Of a DNA stretch of 50,724 nucleotides, positions 10,021-19,705 are shown one piece after another. Under the pieces are notes generated by a model. The model had not been told where the DNA came from, did not search any database, and was given only the letters and a program-made list of their open reading frames with translations. Made by a program: the position numbers and the translations under genes. How positions within the stretch are numbered: position 1 is the stretch's first letter; every line of letters begins with the position of its first letter. Location of the stretch: the NCBI GenBank assembly GCA_012518935.1, contig JAAYRE010000062.1:1-50724 (forward strand), read 5' to 3'. The stretch comes from Clostridiales bacterium (GTDB lineage: Bacteria > Bacillota > Clostridia > Lachnospirales > Lachnospiraceae).

Positions 10021-11553
10021 CTATTGTAGAAAACTAAACATCCATTCATTGTTCTCAAAGGGAATTATAATATCTACAAATCCTCTTGCATAACTGGCTA
10101 AATCATAGGGGAAGTAGTAGATAACTAAACAATCCTCTGTTATATAATAATTGAAGTTATTCATACTATAGGAATCCCCTTCTATTATACTAAAAGCATC
10201 TTCCCAATAATCTCCTGGAGCTTCATAATACATACGATTAAATTCTTCTAATACATAATAGGCCAATTCTTGATCATCAATCAGCAGTAAATCACTTAGC
10301 CATAGATAATCTCCTGATAGCAAATCATAGGTTAATACATATCTTATGGGATATCCATGAGCTCCACCAGTAAATACATATCCATCCAATACAACACATA
10401 TTATACCGTTATTATTGTATACTACAGTATAGGCTACATCATAGGAATATGGTATAAAATATTCCTCATTTACATAATATCTGGCATCTTCAGCGGTATG
10501 ATCCATTACACCAATATAACCTTCCATAATATCTCTAAATTCTTGGTTAATAATTTCATAGGCAGGAAGATCACCCTCAAGTACGGGAATTTCTATTGAT
10601 GCAGTCATAATATCAATACCGTTTTCTTTATATGTATGTTCAAATTTTTCAGAGGCAAAACCAGGAACTCTTGTGGACATTTCTAGAAGGTTATAGTAGA
10701 TATCTAATTGATTTGTTAGTTCAATATCTCCTGGTATAAATAATAGTCCTTGTTCAAGTACCTCTATTGCTTCTTGATAATATGACCAATTGGCATAGTC
10801 CGCAGCATCTTGCAAAGCCTGGGCTCTGATTTCTTCTATTTGCTCAATTCTTTCCCTTTCAGCTATCTCTTCCTCTATACGCTCTATTTCCTTCTTTGCC
10901 AATTCATAATACTTTTTATCTTCCTTAATCACTAGATTGTAATAATCAAGAGCATATGAGTATTCGTCAAGATTATAGAAATCTTGTCCGTCTTGAAAGT
11001 TTTCTCTAGATGCCTTTATCTTATTTATTAATCTTGAAACTGTACTAATCGAATCATCTACTTCTTTAATACCATAATCATTAATTTCTTTTAACCTGTT
11101 GGTTGCCGAATAGTAATCAATCTTTTCAGATAGGTACTCTTCCTTGGTTTGCTCAGCTATACCCAATAATGCTTCAGTAATCTTGTCTTCAAAGTCTGTA
11201 TATTTAGCTTTTTCAACGTACTTATCATAAAGCTCTAGTGCCTCATCATACTTTTCATCTTCTAAATATGCCATAACCTTATCTGCTTGTTTCGTAAGAT
11301 GCATTTTAAAAAGAAAGTAACCTGTTACACCTCCAGCTAGCAAAATAACTATGCAGAGGCTAAGAACTACAAATATCTTTTTCTTACTTTTCTTTGGAGG
11401 TTTAGCAGTTATGGTACTTCCAGTCGGACTATTATTTTGATTTTGTGTGTTTTGAGCAGGAGTAATATTTTGCATGTTGGTAACAGGGCTTCCGCAATTG
11501 GTGCAAAACAGTGCCGAGTTCTCTAATTTATTCCCACAGTTCGTACAAAACAT
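10021..11553 (-). CDS. Membrane-anchored zinc-ribbon protein with TPR-like middle region and C-terminal DUF3298/RsiV-like domain
   Basis: MFCTNCGNKLENSALFCTNCGSPV zinc ribbon, one TM helix, coiled/TPR-like repeats, C-terminal GGAHGYPIRYVLTYDLLSGDYLWLSDLL. Confidence 0.72.
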   Translation of the reverse strand: MFCTNCGNKLENSALFCTNCGSPVTNMQNITPAQNTQNQNNSPTGSTITAKPPKKSKKKIFVVLSLCIVILLAGGVTGYFLFKMHLTKQADKVMAYLEDEKYDEALELYDKYVEKAKYTDFEDKITEALLGIAEQTKEEYLSEKIDYYSATNRLKEINDYGIKEVDDSISTVSRLINKIKASRENFQDGQDFYNLDEYSYALDYYNLVIKEDKKYYELAKKEIERIEEEIAERERIEQIEEIRAQALQDAADYANWSYYQEAIEVLEQGLLFIPGDIELTNQLDIYYNLLEMSTRVPGFASEKFEHTYKENGIDIMTASIEIPVLEGDLPAYEIINQEFRDIMEGYIGVMDHTAEDARYYVNEEYFIPYSYDVAYTVVYNNNGIICVVLDGYVFTGGAHGYPIRYVLTYDLLSGDYLWLSDLLLIDDQELAYYVLEEFNRMYYEAPGDYWEDAFSIIEGDSYSMNNFNYYITEDCLVIYYFPYDLASYARGFVDIIIPFENNEWMFSFLQ

Positions 11554-11639
11554 ATCTATAATCACCTTTCTTATTTGATATCAATTTATTCCATTATAGC
11601 AAAAAAACATATAAAAGAAACCTAATATATTAAAAATGA

Positions 11640-11668
11640 TTGCATTTTTTATAAAGTTCTTTTATAGT
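11640..11668 (+). promoter_or_regulatory. Candidate sigma-A promoter for ABC transporter genes
   Basis: TTGCAT (11640-11645) - 17 nt - TATAGT (11663-11668). Confidence 0.4.
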
Positions 11669-11682
11669 TATTATGATAAAAA

Positions 11683-12627
11683 ATGGTAATTATGGGAGTG
11701 TTTATATTGGAAGATATTATTAGGGTTGAAAATCTTATTAAGTCTTTTGGTGATGTGAAGGCAGTGGATAATATTAACTTTACTGTTAAGAAAGGAGAGT
11801 TATTTGGATATCTTGGTATTAACGGAGCAGGTAAATCAACGACTATAAATATGCTTTGTACCCTGTATGCACCGGATGAGGGAAGAGTAGAGATATGTGG
11901 CTATGAACTTGGCAAGGATAACAATGCCATCAGGCAGAAACTTGGGGTAGTCTTCCAAAATAACACCTTTGATGTACTATTAACTGTAAAACAGAACTTG
12001 CTAAGTAGAGCATACTTATATGAAAAAGACGAGAAGGTTATCAAAAAGAATCTTGATATGGTATGTGATACTCTTGATATAGGTTCATTGTTACATAGAC
12101 AATACCGCAAGTTATCTGGAGGACAGAAACGACGTTGTGAGATAGCAAGGGCGATTATGAATCAGCCGGAGATATTGTTTTTAGATGAGCCTACCACGGG
12201 ACTTGATCCCCAGACAAGGCGTATGGTTTGGAGAAGTGTAGAGAGACTACGGAAAGAACATAATATGACCATATTTTTGACCACCCACTATATGGAGGAA
12301 GCAGCTAGGGCTAATAGCATAGCAATAATTGATGGGGGTAAAATTGCGGCATATGGTTCTCCGACAATGTTAAAGGAAACCTATACTTCCGATAGAATTC
12401 GTGTGTTTTCAGACAGTTATGATAAGGTCATAGAGATTGCTGCAAAATATGGAATGGAATATAAAGAAAAGAGCAACCATATTACAATCACTATTCCTGA
12501 TACCATATCTGCTATACCCATACTAAATGAACTTAAACCCTACATTTATTCATTTGAGGTGGTTCAGGGGACCATGGATGATGCTTTTCTAAGTATAACT
12601 GGAAAGCAACTTGTAGAAGTGATATAG
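11683..12627 (+). CDS. ABC transporter ATP-binding protein (ABC-2/DrrA-like)
   Basis: GINGAGKSTTINML Walker A, LSGGQKRRCEIARA signature, LFLDEPTTGLDP Walker B; exact start uncertain (alternatives ATG 11692, TTG 11707). Confidence 0.92.
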   Translation: MVIMGVFILEDIIRVENLIKSFGDVKAVDNINFTVKKGELFGYLGINGAGKSTTINMLCTLYAPDEGRVEICGYELGKDNNAIRQKLGVVFQNNTFDVLLTVKQNLLSRAYLYEKDEKVIKKNLDMVCDTLDIGSLLHRQYRKLSGGQKRRCEIARAIMNQPEILFLDEPTTGLDPQTRRMVWRSVERLRKEHNMTIFLTTHYMEEAARANSIAIIDGGKIAAYGSPTMLKETYTSDRIRVFSDSYDKVIEIAAKYGMEYKEKSNHITITIPDTISAIPILNELKPYIYSFEVVQGTMDDAFLSITGKQLVEVI

Positions 12628-12637
12628 GAGGTGGAAT

Positions 12638-13597
12638 ATGGAAGCACTAAATTCCATTATAAAAAGAAATTTATTGGTATATTTAAAAGATAAAGAAAAT
12701 GTCTTTTTCACCTTTTTGTCCATGCTAATTATTATTATGCTGATGCTTATTTTTCTAGGCCAGCTAAATATTGATATGGTTAAGGGACTAATATATGATA
12801 TGGATGAATTTATGGTTGAAAGGCCTATACCAAAGGAATACTTGGTGCCAGGTTTAAGAAATCCTACCCTAGATGCCACCAATGCCCGTACTCTTGTACT
12901 TTCTTTAATAATAGCTGGTATAACCATAGTAAATGGAATATCATCCTCTATAGGAATGCTAGGTATGATGAGCTGGGATGAAGAGACAGGGAAGCTTTCT
13001 AGTTACTATATCGCTCCTATATCACGTTTTGTATTGGTATCTGCTTATGTTATTTCAGCGGTATTTTTAAGTATAATATTTAGCCTTATAACTGTTGTTA
13101 TATCAGAGATTATCCTAGTAATTACCGGTGGCACACTAATGTCTTTCACCTTGTCAGTGAAGGTACTGGGTTTAATTGTCCTAAATGCATTTTCAACTAC
13201 AGCCTTTCTCTTCTTTATTACAAGTCTAGCTCGGACTAGAAGTGCCTATAGTGGTATATCTATTTTTGTACAAACTCTATCAGGCTTTGTTACAGGTATG
13301 TATGTTCCCATAGGAATTATGCCAAGCCTAGTTAGAAAAATACTTGCCTTCATTCCAATGACACAGGGAAGTGCCTGGATGCGTAAGGTATTTACCACAG
13401 ATGCATTAAATGCTACCTTTGCAGGTCTACCCAAGGAGGCAATTACACAATATTCAGAATTAACCGGCATGGACCTAAAAATAGGGGATAGAGTATGTAC
13501 TCCTTGGATGCAGTTTGCATTAATGTTTGGAAGTGGAATCCTATTCATAATATTATCAGTTATGATTATGAATAAGAAAAATGTAAGGGACAGGTAA
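12638..13597 (+). CDS. ABC-2 type transporter permease
   Basis: Multiple TM helices, immediately downstream of the ATPase with GGAGGTGG SD. Confidence 0.88.
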   Translation: MEALNSIIKRNLLVYLKDKENVFFTFLSMLIIIMLMLIFLGQLNIDMVKGLIYDMDEFMVERPIPKEYLVPGLRNPTLDATNARTLVLSLIIAGITIVNGISSSIGMLGMMSWDEETGKLSSYYIAPISRFVLVSAYVISAVFLSIIFSLITVVISEIILVITGGTLMSFTLSVKVLGLIVLNAFSTTAFLFFITSLARTRSAYSGISIFVQTLSGFVTGMYVPIGIMPSLVRKILAFIPMTQGSAWMRKVFTTDALNATFAGLPKEAITQYSELTGMDLKIGDRVCTPWMQFALMFGSGILFIILSVMIMNKKNVRDR

Positions 13598-13715
13598 TGT
13601 TAATTCATCCCTCCACCTTAGAGGAGGGGGAATTCATGCAAATGTTTGTTAAACCATGCTTGTATTTTAAATACCCCTTGTTTATAATGTATAGAGGTGA
13701 AATGGATTAATATAG

Positions 13716-14153
13716 ATGGATAACTACAAAGGAAAGGATAGACATAGGGTGAGTAAAGTATATACTTTTAATATAAAGACACCGCAAACAACTGCAATGG
13801 TGGATGTTACTGGGCAGGTGCAAGAGCAAGTTAGAGCAAGTGGTGTTAATAGTGGAGCTTGTATAGTATTTATTCCCCATACCACAGCTGCTGTTACCAT
13901 TAATGAGAATGCTGATCCTGATGTTGTGAGGGATATCCTTATGGAGCTTAATAAGGTTATACCTTTTTCTGATGGATACCATCATATGGAGGGTAACTCT
14001 GCAGCTCATATTAAATCAAGTATGATGGGATTTTCGGAGACTATTATTATAGAGAATGGAAGATTACTCTTAGGGACATGGCAAGGAATATATTTAACTG
14101 AATTTGATGGGCCTAGGGTAAGGAAGGTATATGTAAAGATAATTGGAGATTGA
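13716..14153 (+). CDS. YjbQ family protein (UPF0047, secondary thiamine-phosphate synthase-like)
   Basis: VYTFNIKTPQTTAMVDVTGQVQEQV...FIPHTTAAVTINENADPDV...EGNSAAHIKSSMMG; GTG 13749 is an alternative start. Confidence 0.9.
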   Translation: MDNYKGKDRHRVSKVYTFNIKTPQTTAMVDVTGQVQEQVRASGVNSGACIVFIPHTTAAVTINENADPDVVRDILMELNKVIPFSDGYHHMEGNSAAHIKSSMMGFSETIIIENGRLLLGTWQGIYLTEFDGPRVRKVYVKIIGD

Positions 14154-14249
14154 ATATTTTATTAAGCTAGTTAAGTTACTGTTACTTTAGTGACAAGAGG
14201 TTCTATAGGTGCTTAATATGGACTTAGATATATTAGAAGGAGATATAAG

Positions 14250-15017
14250 ATGTCTATCGCTCAAAAGAAAAGCATAAGGATTTTCAGTAATGAAAGTCTA
14301 GAAGAAGGAGTATACGAATTATGGTTGGAGGCAGGAGAGTTGGTAGCATCTGCCCGTCCAGGACAATTTTTCTCATTATATTGTAGGGACGGCGGTAGGC
14401 TATTGCCAAGGCCAATAAGTATATGTGAAATAGATAATAATAAAAAAAGGATTCGCCTAGTCTACCGAGTACTAGGTAAAGGAACGGAAGAGTTTGCCAA
14501 ACTTAAAGCTGGTGATTTTATAGATTGTATGGGACCCTTGGGCAATGGCTTTACCTTGGAGGGTAAGAAGGCATTAATCATCGGAGGGGGTATAGGAATT
14601 CCCCCATTATTAGAGTTATCTAAGCAGTTAACCTGTGAGAAAGATATAGTGCTTGGATATAGGGATGTAACCTTCTTAGATAAAGATTTCATCAAACAGG
14701 GAAATGTATACCTAGTTACAGAGGATGGTAGTGTAGGAACTAAGGGTAATGTATTAGATGCAATCAGAGAGCATAATCTGTCAGCTGATATTATATATGC
14801 TTGCGGTCCTACTCCCATGCTCAGGGGTGTTAAAGAATGGGCTCTAACAAATAAGATTAAGGCTCAGCTTTCATTAGAGGAAAGGATGGCCTGTGGTATC
14901 GGTGCATGTCTTGCATGTGTATGTAAGTCCAGCAGTGTTAATCATCATACTAATGTTAATAATAAAAGAATCTGTAAGGATGGACCTGTATTTTACGCAG
15001 AAGAGGTAATATTATAA
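14250..15017 (+). CDS. pyrK: Dihydroorotate dehydrogenase B, electron transfer subunit
   Basis: RPISICEIDNNKKRIRLVYRVLGKGTEEF, CGPTPMLRGVKEWA, CGIGACLACVCK [2Fe-2S] ligands. Confidence 0.94.
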   Translation: MSIAQKKSIRIFSNESLEEGVYELWLEAGELVASARPGQFFSLYCRDGGRLLPRPISICEIDNNKKRIRLVYRVLGKGTEEFAKLKAGDFIDCMGPLGNGFTLEGKKALIIGGGIGIPPLLELSKQLTCEKDIVLGYRDVTFLDKDFIKQGNVYLVTEDGSVGTKGNVLDAIREHNLSADIIYACGPTPMLRGVKEWALTNKIKAQLSLEERMACGIGACLACVCKSSSVNHHTNVNNKRICKDGPVFYAEEVIL

Positions 15018-15985
15018 TGGGTAATTTAGATAAAATAGGAAAAAATAATAATATAGTAAATAAAAATATTACTAATAAAAATATTAACTTAGATGTTAAT
15101 ATAGCTGGGATTACATTTAAAAATCCCGTTACCACAGCCTCTGGTACTTTCGGCTCTGGAATGGAATATGGTGAATATGTGGATTTATCAAGACTAGGTG
15201 CTGTTACTACTAAAGGGGTATCCTTGGAGCCCTGGCCAGGTAATCCTACCCCAAGAGTTGCGGAAACCTATGGGGGGATGTTGAATGCAATCGGTCTTCA
15301 AAATCCTGGCTTAGATATGTTTATAAAAAGAGATATACCTTTCCTTCGCTCCCACAATACAAGAATAATTGTAAATGTAGTAGGAAAGACTACAGAAGAA
15401 TATTGCCAAGTAGTTGAAAGACTCTCTGACTGTGATATAGACATGCTTGAAATTAACATATCCTGTCCCAATGTTAAGGAGGGGGGGATTGCCTTTGGAC
15501 AAGACCCCAAAAGGGTTGAAGCCATTACTTCACAGGTAAAAATGTTTGCCAAAAAGCCAATTATCATAAAACTTAGTCCCAATGTTACTGATATTTCAGA
15601 AATGGCTAAGGCTGCAGAAGCAGGAGGATGTGAAGCCATATCTCTTATAAATACTTTAACAGGTATGAAGATTGATGTTAATAGAAGAGCCTTTGTATTG
15701 GCCAATAAGACAGGGGGCTTGTCAGGACCTGCCATTAAGCCCATAGCAGTAAGAATGGTATATCAAGTAGCTAATGCGGTGCAGATTCCTATAATAGGCA
15801 TGGGAGGCATTATGAACGGCGAAGATGCCTTAGAATTTATTATGGCAGGAGCAACCATGGTATCTGTCGGTACTGCTAATTTCATTAATCCAAAAGCTAC
15901 AGAAGAGGTTATAGATGGAATAGAGGCTTATATGATTAGAAATCAAATATCTGAAATATATGATATAATTGGTTGTGTAAAATGA
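15017..15985 (+). CDS. pyrD: Dihydroorotate dehydrogenase B, catalytic subunit
   Basis: NPVTTASGTFGSGMEYGEYVDLSRLGAVTTKGVSLEPWPGNPTPR; ATG overlaps pyrK TAA. Confidence 0.95.
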   Translation: MGNLDKIGKNNNIVNKNITNKNINLDVNIAGITFKNPVTTASGTFGSGMEYGEYVDLSRLGAVTTKGVSLEPWPGNPTPRVAETYGGMLNAIGLQNPGLDMFIKRDIPFLRSHNTRIIVNVVGKTTEEYCQVVERLSDCDIDMLEINISCPNVKEGGIAFGQDPKRVEAITSQVKMFAKKPIIIKLSPNVTDISEMAKAAEAGGCEAISLINTLTGMKIDVNRRAFVLANKTGGLSGPAIKPIAVRMVYQVANAVQIPIIGMGGIMNGEDALEFIMAGATMVSVGTANFINPKATEEVIDGIEAYMIRNQISEIYDIIGCVK

Positions 15986-16005
15986 TTTTTATGGGAGGGA
16001 TCAGG

Positions 16006-16686
16006 TTGGAACAGTATAAGCAAGAGTTTATTGAGTTTATGGTGGACTGCGGTGTTTTGAAATTTGGAGATTTTGTTACTAAGAGTGGAAGGAAGACCCC
16101 GTTTTTTATTAATACAGGTAATTATCAAACTGGTTGGCAACTTCGTAAATTAGGAGTATATTATGCCAGGGCAATCAAGGAGAGATATGGATTATGTTTT
16201 GATATACTATTTGGTCCGGCATATAAGGGTATCCCTTTAGCTGTTGCTACATCCATGGCATTAAGTGAGCACTATGACAAAGAAGTAAGATATTGTTCCA
16301 ATCGAAAAGAGATAAAAGACCATGGTGATAAAGGAATTTTACTGGGGTCACCGATTAAAGACGGAGATAGAATATTGATTATAGAGGATGTAACAACTGC
16401 TGGAACTTCTATTAGGGAGACTCTACCAATATTGCGAGCCCAGGGTAATGTGAAAGTATTGGGACTTGTAGTTTCAGTAGACAGAATGGAGAGAGGACAG
16501 GGAGATAAAAGTGCCCTAGAGGAAATTCAAGATACCCATGGAATTGTTACAACAGCCATTGTAACCATGGAAGAGGTTGTGGAACACCTGTACAATAAGC
16601 CCTACAAGGGGAAGATAGTGATAAATGATAAGTTAAAGCAGTTAATTGATGACTATTATAAACAATATGGTCCTAGTTATTCTTAG
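16006..16686 (+). CDS. pyrE: Orotate phosphoribosyltransferase
   Basis: SGRKTPFFINTGNYQTGWQL, DRILIIEDVTTAGTSIRETLPIL (PRPP motif); likely TTG start 16006 with GGAGGG SD. Confidence 0.94.
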   Translation: MEQYKQEFIEFMVDCGVLKFGDFVTKSGRKTPFFINTGNYQTGWQLRKLGVYYARAIKERYGLCFDILFGPAYKGIPLAVATSMALSEHYDKEVRYCSNRKEIKDHGDKGILLGSPIKDGDRILIIEDVTTAGTSIRETLPILRAQGNVKVLGLVVSVDRMERGQGDKSALEEIQDTHGIVTTAIVTMEEVVEHLYNKPYKGKIVINDKLKQLIDDYYKQYGPSYS

Positions 16687-16703
16687 AAAAGGAGGAATTT
16701 ATC

Positions 16704-16856
16704 ATGATGGAGAAAATTTATAACACGATGAAGTCCGTGGGAGTCTGGAATTTAGTACTCGGTATAATTCTTATATTATCAGGTTTAGCAGCAGGAACTT
16801 TTTTGATAATTAACGGTGGAAAGCTTTTAAAGAAAAAATCAGATTTGTTGTTCTAG
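16704..16856 (+). CDS. 50-aa single-TM small membrane protein (not in ORF track)
   Basis: [69 protein letters not shown]. Confidence 0.7.
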   Translation: MMEKIYNTMKSVGVWNLVLGIILILSGLAAGTFLIINGGKLLKKKSDLLF

Positions 16857-16882
16857 CATATTTTATCTACAAGGGAGTTTTT

Positions 16883-17941
16883 ATGAATACACATGACTTT
16901 TACTATGATTTACCGGAGGATTTAATTGCTCAGGACCCACTAGAGGATAGAACAGGATCAAGACTAATGGTTCTTAATAGGCAATCCGGTGAATATGAGC
17001 ATAAATATTTTAAAGATATTATAAATTATTTGAAAAGGGGGGATTGTCTGGTAGTAAATAATACCAAGGTAATCCCTGCTCGTCTTATAGGAGAAAAAAT
17101 AAATAATTGGCCAAATAATGACCATGAAGATATTGTCCCAGGTGCCAGAATAGAATTGTTATTATTAAAAAGAAAAGAAAATGATATATGGGAGACCCTA
17201 GTAAAGCCCGGAAAGAAGACAAAGCCAGGGACTTTAGTTAGTTTTGGTCAGGGTCTGCTAACGGCGAAGATATTGGATGTACAAGAGGATGGTAATCGTT
17301 TGATTCAGTTTTCATATCAGGGTATATTTGAAGAAATCCTAGATAAACTTGGTCAAATGCCCCTACCACCTTATATAACCCATGAGTTAAAGGACAAGAA
17401 CAGATATCAGACAGTTTATGCTAAGTACGAAGGATCTGCAGCTGCTCCAACAGCAGGGCTTCATTTTACAGAGGAGTTATTAGATAAAATTAGAGCAAAG
17501 GGTGTAGACATAGCTTTCGTGACCCTTCATGTAGGACTTGGGACCTTTCGTCCTGTTAAGGTGGATAACATTAAGGAGCATCACATGCATTCCGAGTATT
17601 ATCAGATATTAGAGGAAGAAGCAGATAAGATTAATAAAGCCAAAGAAAATGGAGGCAGAATCATCTGTGTGGGAACTACCAGTTGTAGAACTCTGGAGTC
17701 ATCGTCTGATGATAGGGGATATGTACAGGCAGGAAGCGGAGATACATCTATATTTATCTACCCTGGATATAACTTTAAAGTAATGGATGGACTCATTACG
17801 AATTTTCATCTACCTGAATCCACCCTTATGATGCTTGTATCAGCCTTTTCAAAAAGAGAGTATATCCTAGATGCATACAGGGAGGCTGTAAAAAAACAGT
17901 ATCGCTTCTTTAGTTTTGGTGATGCTATGTTTATACAATAG
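16883..17941 (+). CDS. queA: S-adenosylmethionine:tRNA ribosyltransferase-isomerase
   Basis: [55 protein letters not shown]-type motifs. Confidence 0.96.
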   Translation: MNTHDFYYDLPEDLIAQDPLEDRTGSRLMVLNRQSGEYEHKYFKDIINYLKRGDCLVVNNTKVIPARLIGEKINNWPNNDHEDIVPGARIELLLLKRKENDIWETLVKPGKKTKPGTLVSFGQGLLTAKILDVQEDGNRLIQFSYQGIFEEILDKLGQMPLPPYITHELKDKNRYQTVYAKYEGSAAAPTAGLHFTEELLDKIRAKGVDIAFVTLHVGLGTFRPVKVDNIKEHHMHSEYYQILEEEADKINKAKENGGRIICVGTTSCRTLESSSDDRGYVQAGSGDTSIFIYPGYNFKVMDGLITNFHLPESTLMMLVSAFSKREYILDAYREAVKKQYRFFSFGDAMFIQ

Positions 17942-18001
17942 ATTTTATATAATGATTTTGGTGGCACTGTTAAACTTATAAGTTTAGATAAAGGAATAAC
18001 G

Positions 18002-18055
18002 ATTATATGAGAAAGCCCTGTGAGTGAACTGACTCACAGGGCTTTCTCATATAAT
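18002..18055. terminator. 24-bp perfect inverted repeat, terminator of queA
   Basis: ATTATATGAGAAAGCCCTGTGAGT - gaactg - ACTCACAGGGCTTTCTCATATAAT. Confidence 0.75.
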
Positions 18056-18252
18056 TTAACTTATATAAACATTTTATAAGGAAACGGAGGCATATCAATA
18101 CCAATGGGATTTACTGCTAATAATTTGACAAAACTGTATATTATTTGTAAAGTTAATACTGTGTTGATATACATATAAAGTCTATTGGTAAAAAATCTAT
18201 TATACATGTATAAAATATATTTTTTTTCAAATAAAGGGAGTGTTGTATAACC

Positions 18253-19380
18253 ATGAATAGAAGAAAACTATTATTTTTAGCATTTATCCTTGTAATACTA
18301 TTTTCTACTTCTTGCAAAAAGAACACCATAGATGACCAAATAGAGCCAGACTATTCACACTTTCAAACACCTAATAATACAAATCGGTATAAGTCTTTAG
18401 ATAATGAGGCTATGTCAGAAGAAGGCAATAATGAAAACCCTTCAAAAGATAATAGTAAAAAAGATTGGCCTTATGAACTAGATTTTAAAGGTGTTACATC
18501 CAGTAAATCATATAAAACTGGTAACCTCAATGCTAGTATTAAAAGTTCAGGTGCCACTTCTTCTTTAGTTTGTCCAGATTATGATAATGATCTTATCTAC
18601 TATGTTAATTATGGTAAGGATAATTATATATATCAATTAGATGATGGAATAAGTACTCTACTGGTTGAGAAAGAAGCCCACTCCCTGCAATTGTGGAATA
18701 ATGAATTATATTTTATAGAAGATACTGTTTCTAGTCCTAAGCACAGTGGAAATATCTATTGCTTGAATCTAGAAAGCGAGGAACTTCGCTTGGTTCAAAA
18801 AGCAAATGCTTTTTATATACATGTAGGCATACATGGAATTTATTATATGAATTTAAAAAATGATGATGGCTATGTAAACAACTATTACCTAGATTTTGAT
18901 AGTTCAGAACCTAAGGAAGTTGATTATAGCTTTCTCGCCTCTTACAATGAATATCAAATACTTCACACCTATGAAGATGGTTTTTATTTATTTAATCCTA
19001 ATACAAAAGAGAAAACTTTTCTGGCTCCATCAGAATATATGAACAACTGTCCAATGGTATCTAATGAATATTTTATGTTTCTTCATGGATCATGTATATA
19101 TACATTAAATTTACAAAATGGGGAAAAGGAGATCTATGACCTTTATGACTATGATAGTTTGTCGGATTACACACTGGTATTCTCTGATTACTGTGTAATT
19201 GATAAATCAATTTATGCTACTGATGAAATTCGTCTTTACGTTATTGATATGGAAAAAGATTTTATAGAAAAATATAGGGTTGACTATAGTATTGATTACG
19301 GTATATTAGGTCATGGTACAGATGTTAGTAATTTTTCTATACAAGACCTATATACTGATGGAAAAAAATATATGGATTAA
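18253..19380 (+). CDS. Putative lipoprotein with beta-propeller-like repeats; C-terminus probably frameshifted
   Basis: Signal peptide with lipobox (FSTSC), repeats of YY/LYFIED/NLESEEL type; ends just after an A7 run, with a compatible ORF continuing in -1 frame to 19505. Confidence 0.7.
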   Translation: MNRRKLLFLAFILVILFSTSCKKNTIDDQIEPDYSHFQTPNNTNRYKSLDNEAMSEEGNNENPSKDNSKKDWPYELDFKGVTSSKSYKTGNLNASIKSSGATSSLVCPDYDNDLIYYVNYGKDNYIYQLDDGISTLLVEKEAHSLQLWNNELYFIEDTVSSPKHSGNIYCLNLESEELRLVQKANAFYIHVGIHGIYYMNLKNDDGYVNNYYLDFDSSEPKEVDYSFLASYNEYQILHTYEDGFYLFNPNTKEKTFLAPSEYMNNCPMVSNEYFMFLHGSCIYTLNLQNGEKEIYDLYDYDSLSDYTLVFSDYCVIDKSIYATDEIRLYVIDMEKDFIEKYRVDYSIDYGILGHGTDVSNFSIQDLYTDGKKYMD

Positions 19381-19501
19381 TAAAGATGCGTGATGATGAA
19401 TCAACGGAATTAGTAGAATTAATTCTTACAGAAAACCAAGATCAGGATATAGAGTTGAAAAGCAAGTACCCTATTATCGTTGAAAAAAAGGAGCTTAACC
19501 A

Positions 19502-19705
19502 ATGAAAAAAACATCACTATTTATAGTAATTTTAATATCAATTTTCTTAGCCATTTCGTGTAATAGTGGGACAAATAATTCCGATGATAGTTATGTACCT
19601 TCAGATGATGACTTTTTTCAGTACGACATAAAGGACGGTTCTTGTTCTTATGCTGACACTGGTTTTTCTGCTTCCTGCACTACTAACAGTTCTAGGTTCC
19701 TTTAA
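19502..19705 (+). pseudogene. Truncated lipoprotein: N-terminal part fused out of frame into permease DNA
   Basis: MKKTSLFIVILISIFLAISCNSGTNNSDDSYVPSDDDFFQYDIKDG, then residues that are an out-of-frame reading of the downstream permease. Confidence 0.65.

Noticed and set aside
15041-15090. AATAAAAATATTA repeats in the pyrD 5' end as a regulatory repeat
   Set aside because: In-frame coding repeat (NKNITNKNI) within pyrD; treated as a low-complexity N-terminus instead.
15298-15744. 148-aa minus-strand ORF opposite pyrD
   Set aside because: Shadow ORF of a clear pyrD; other antisense ORFs in the track (e.g. 6526-6837, 23395-23763, 46890-47198) rejected likewise.
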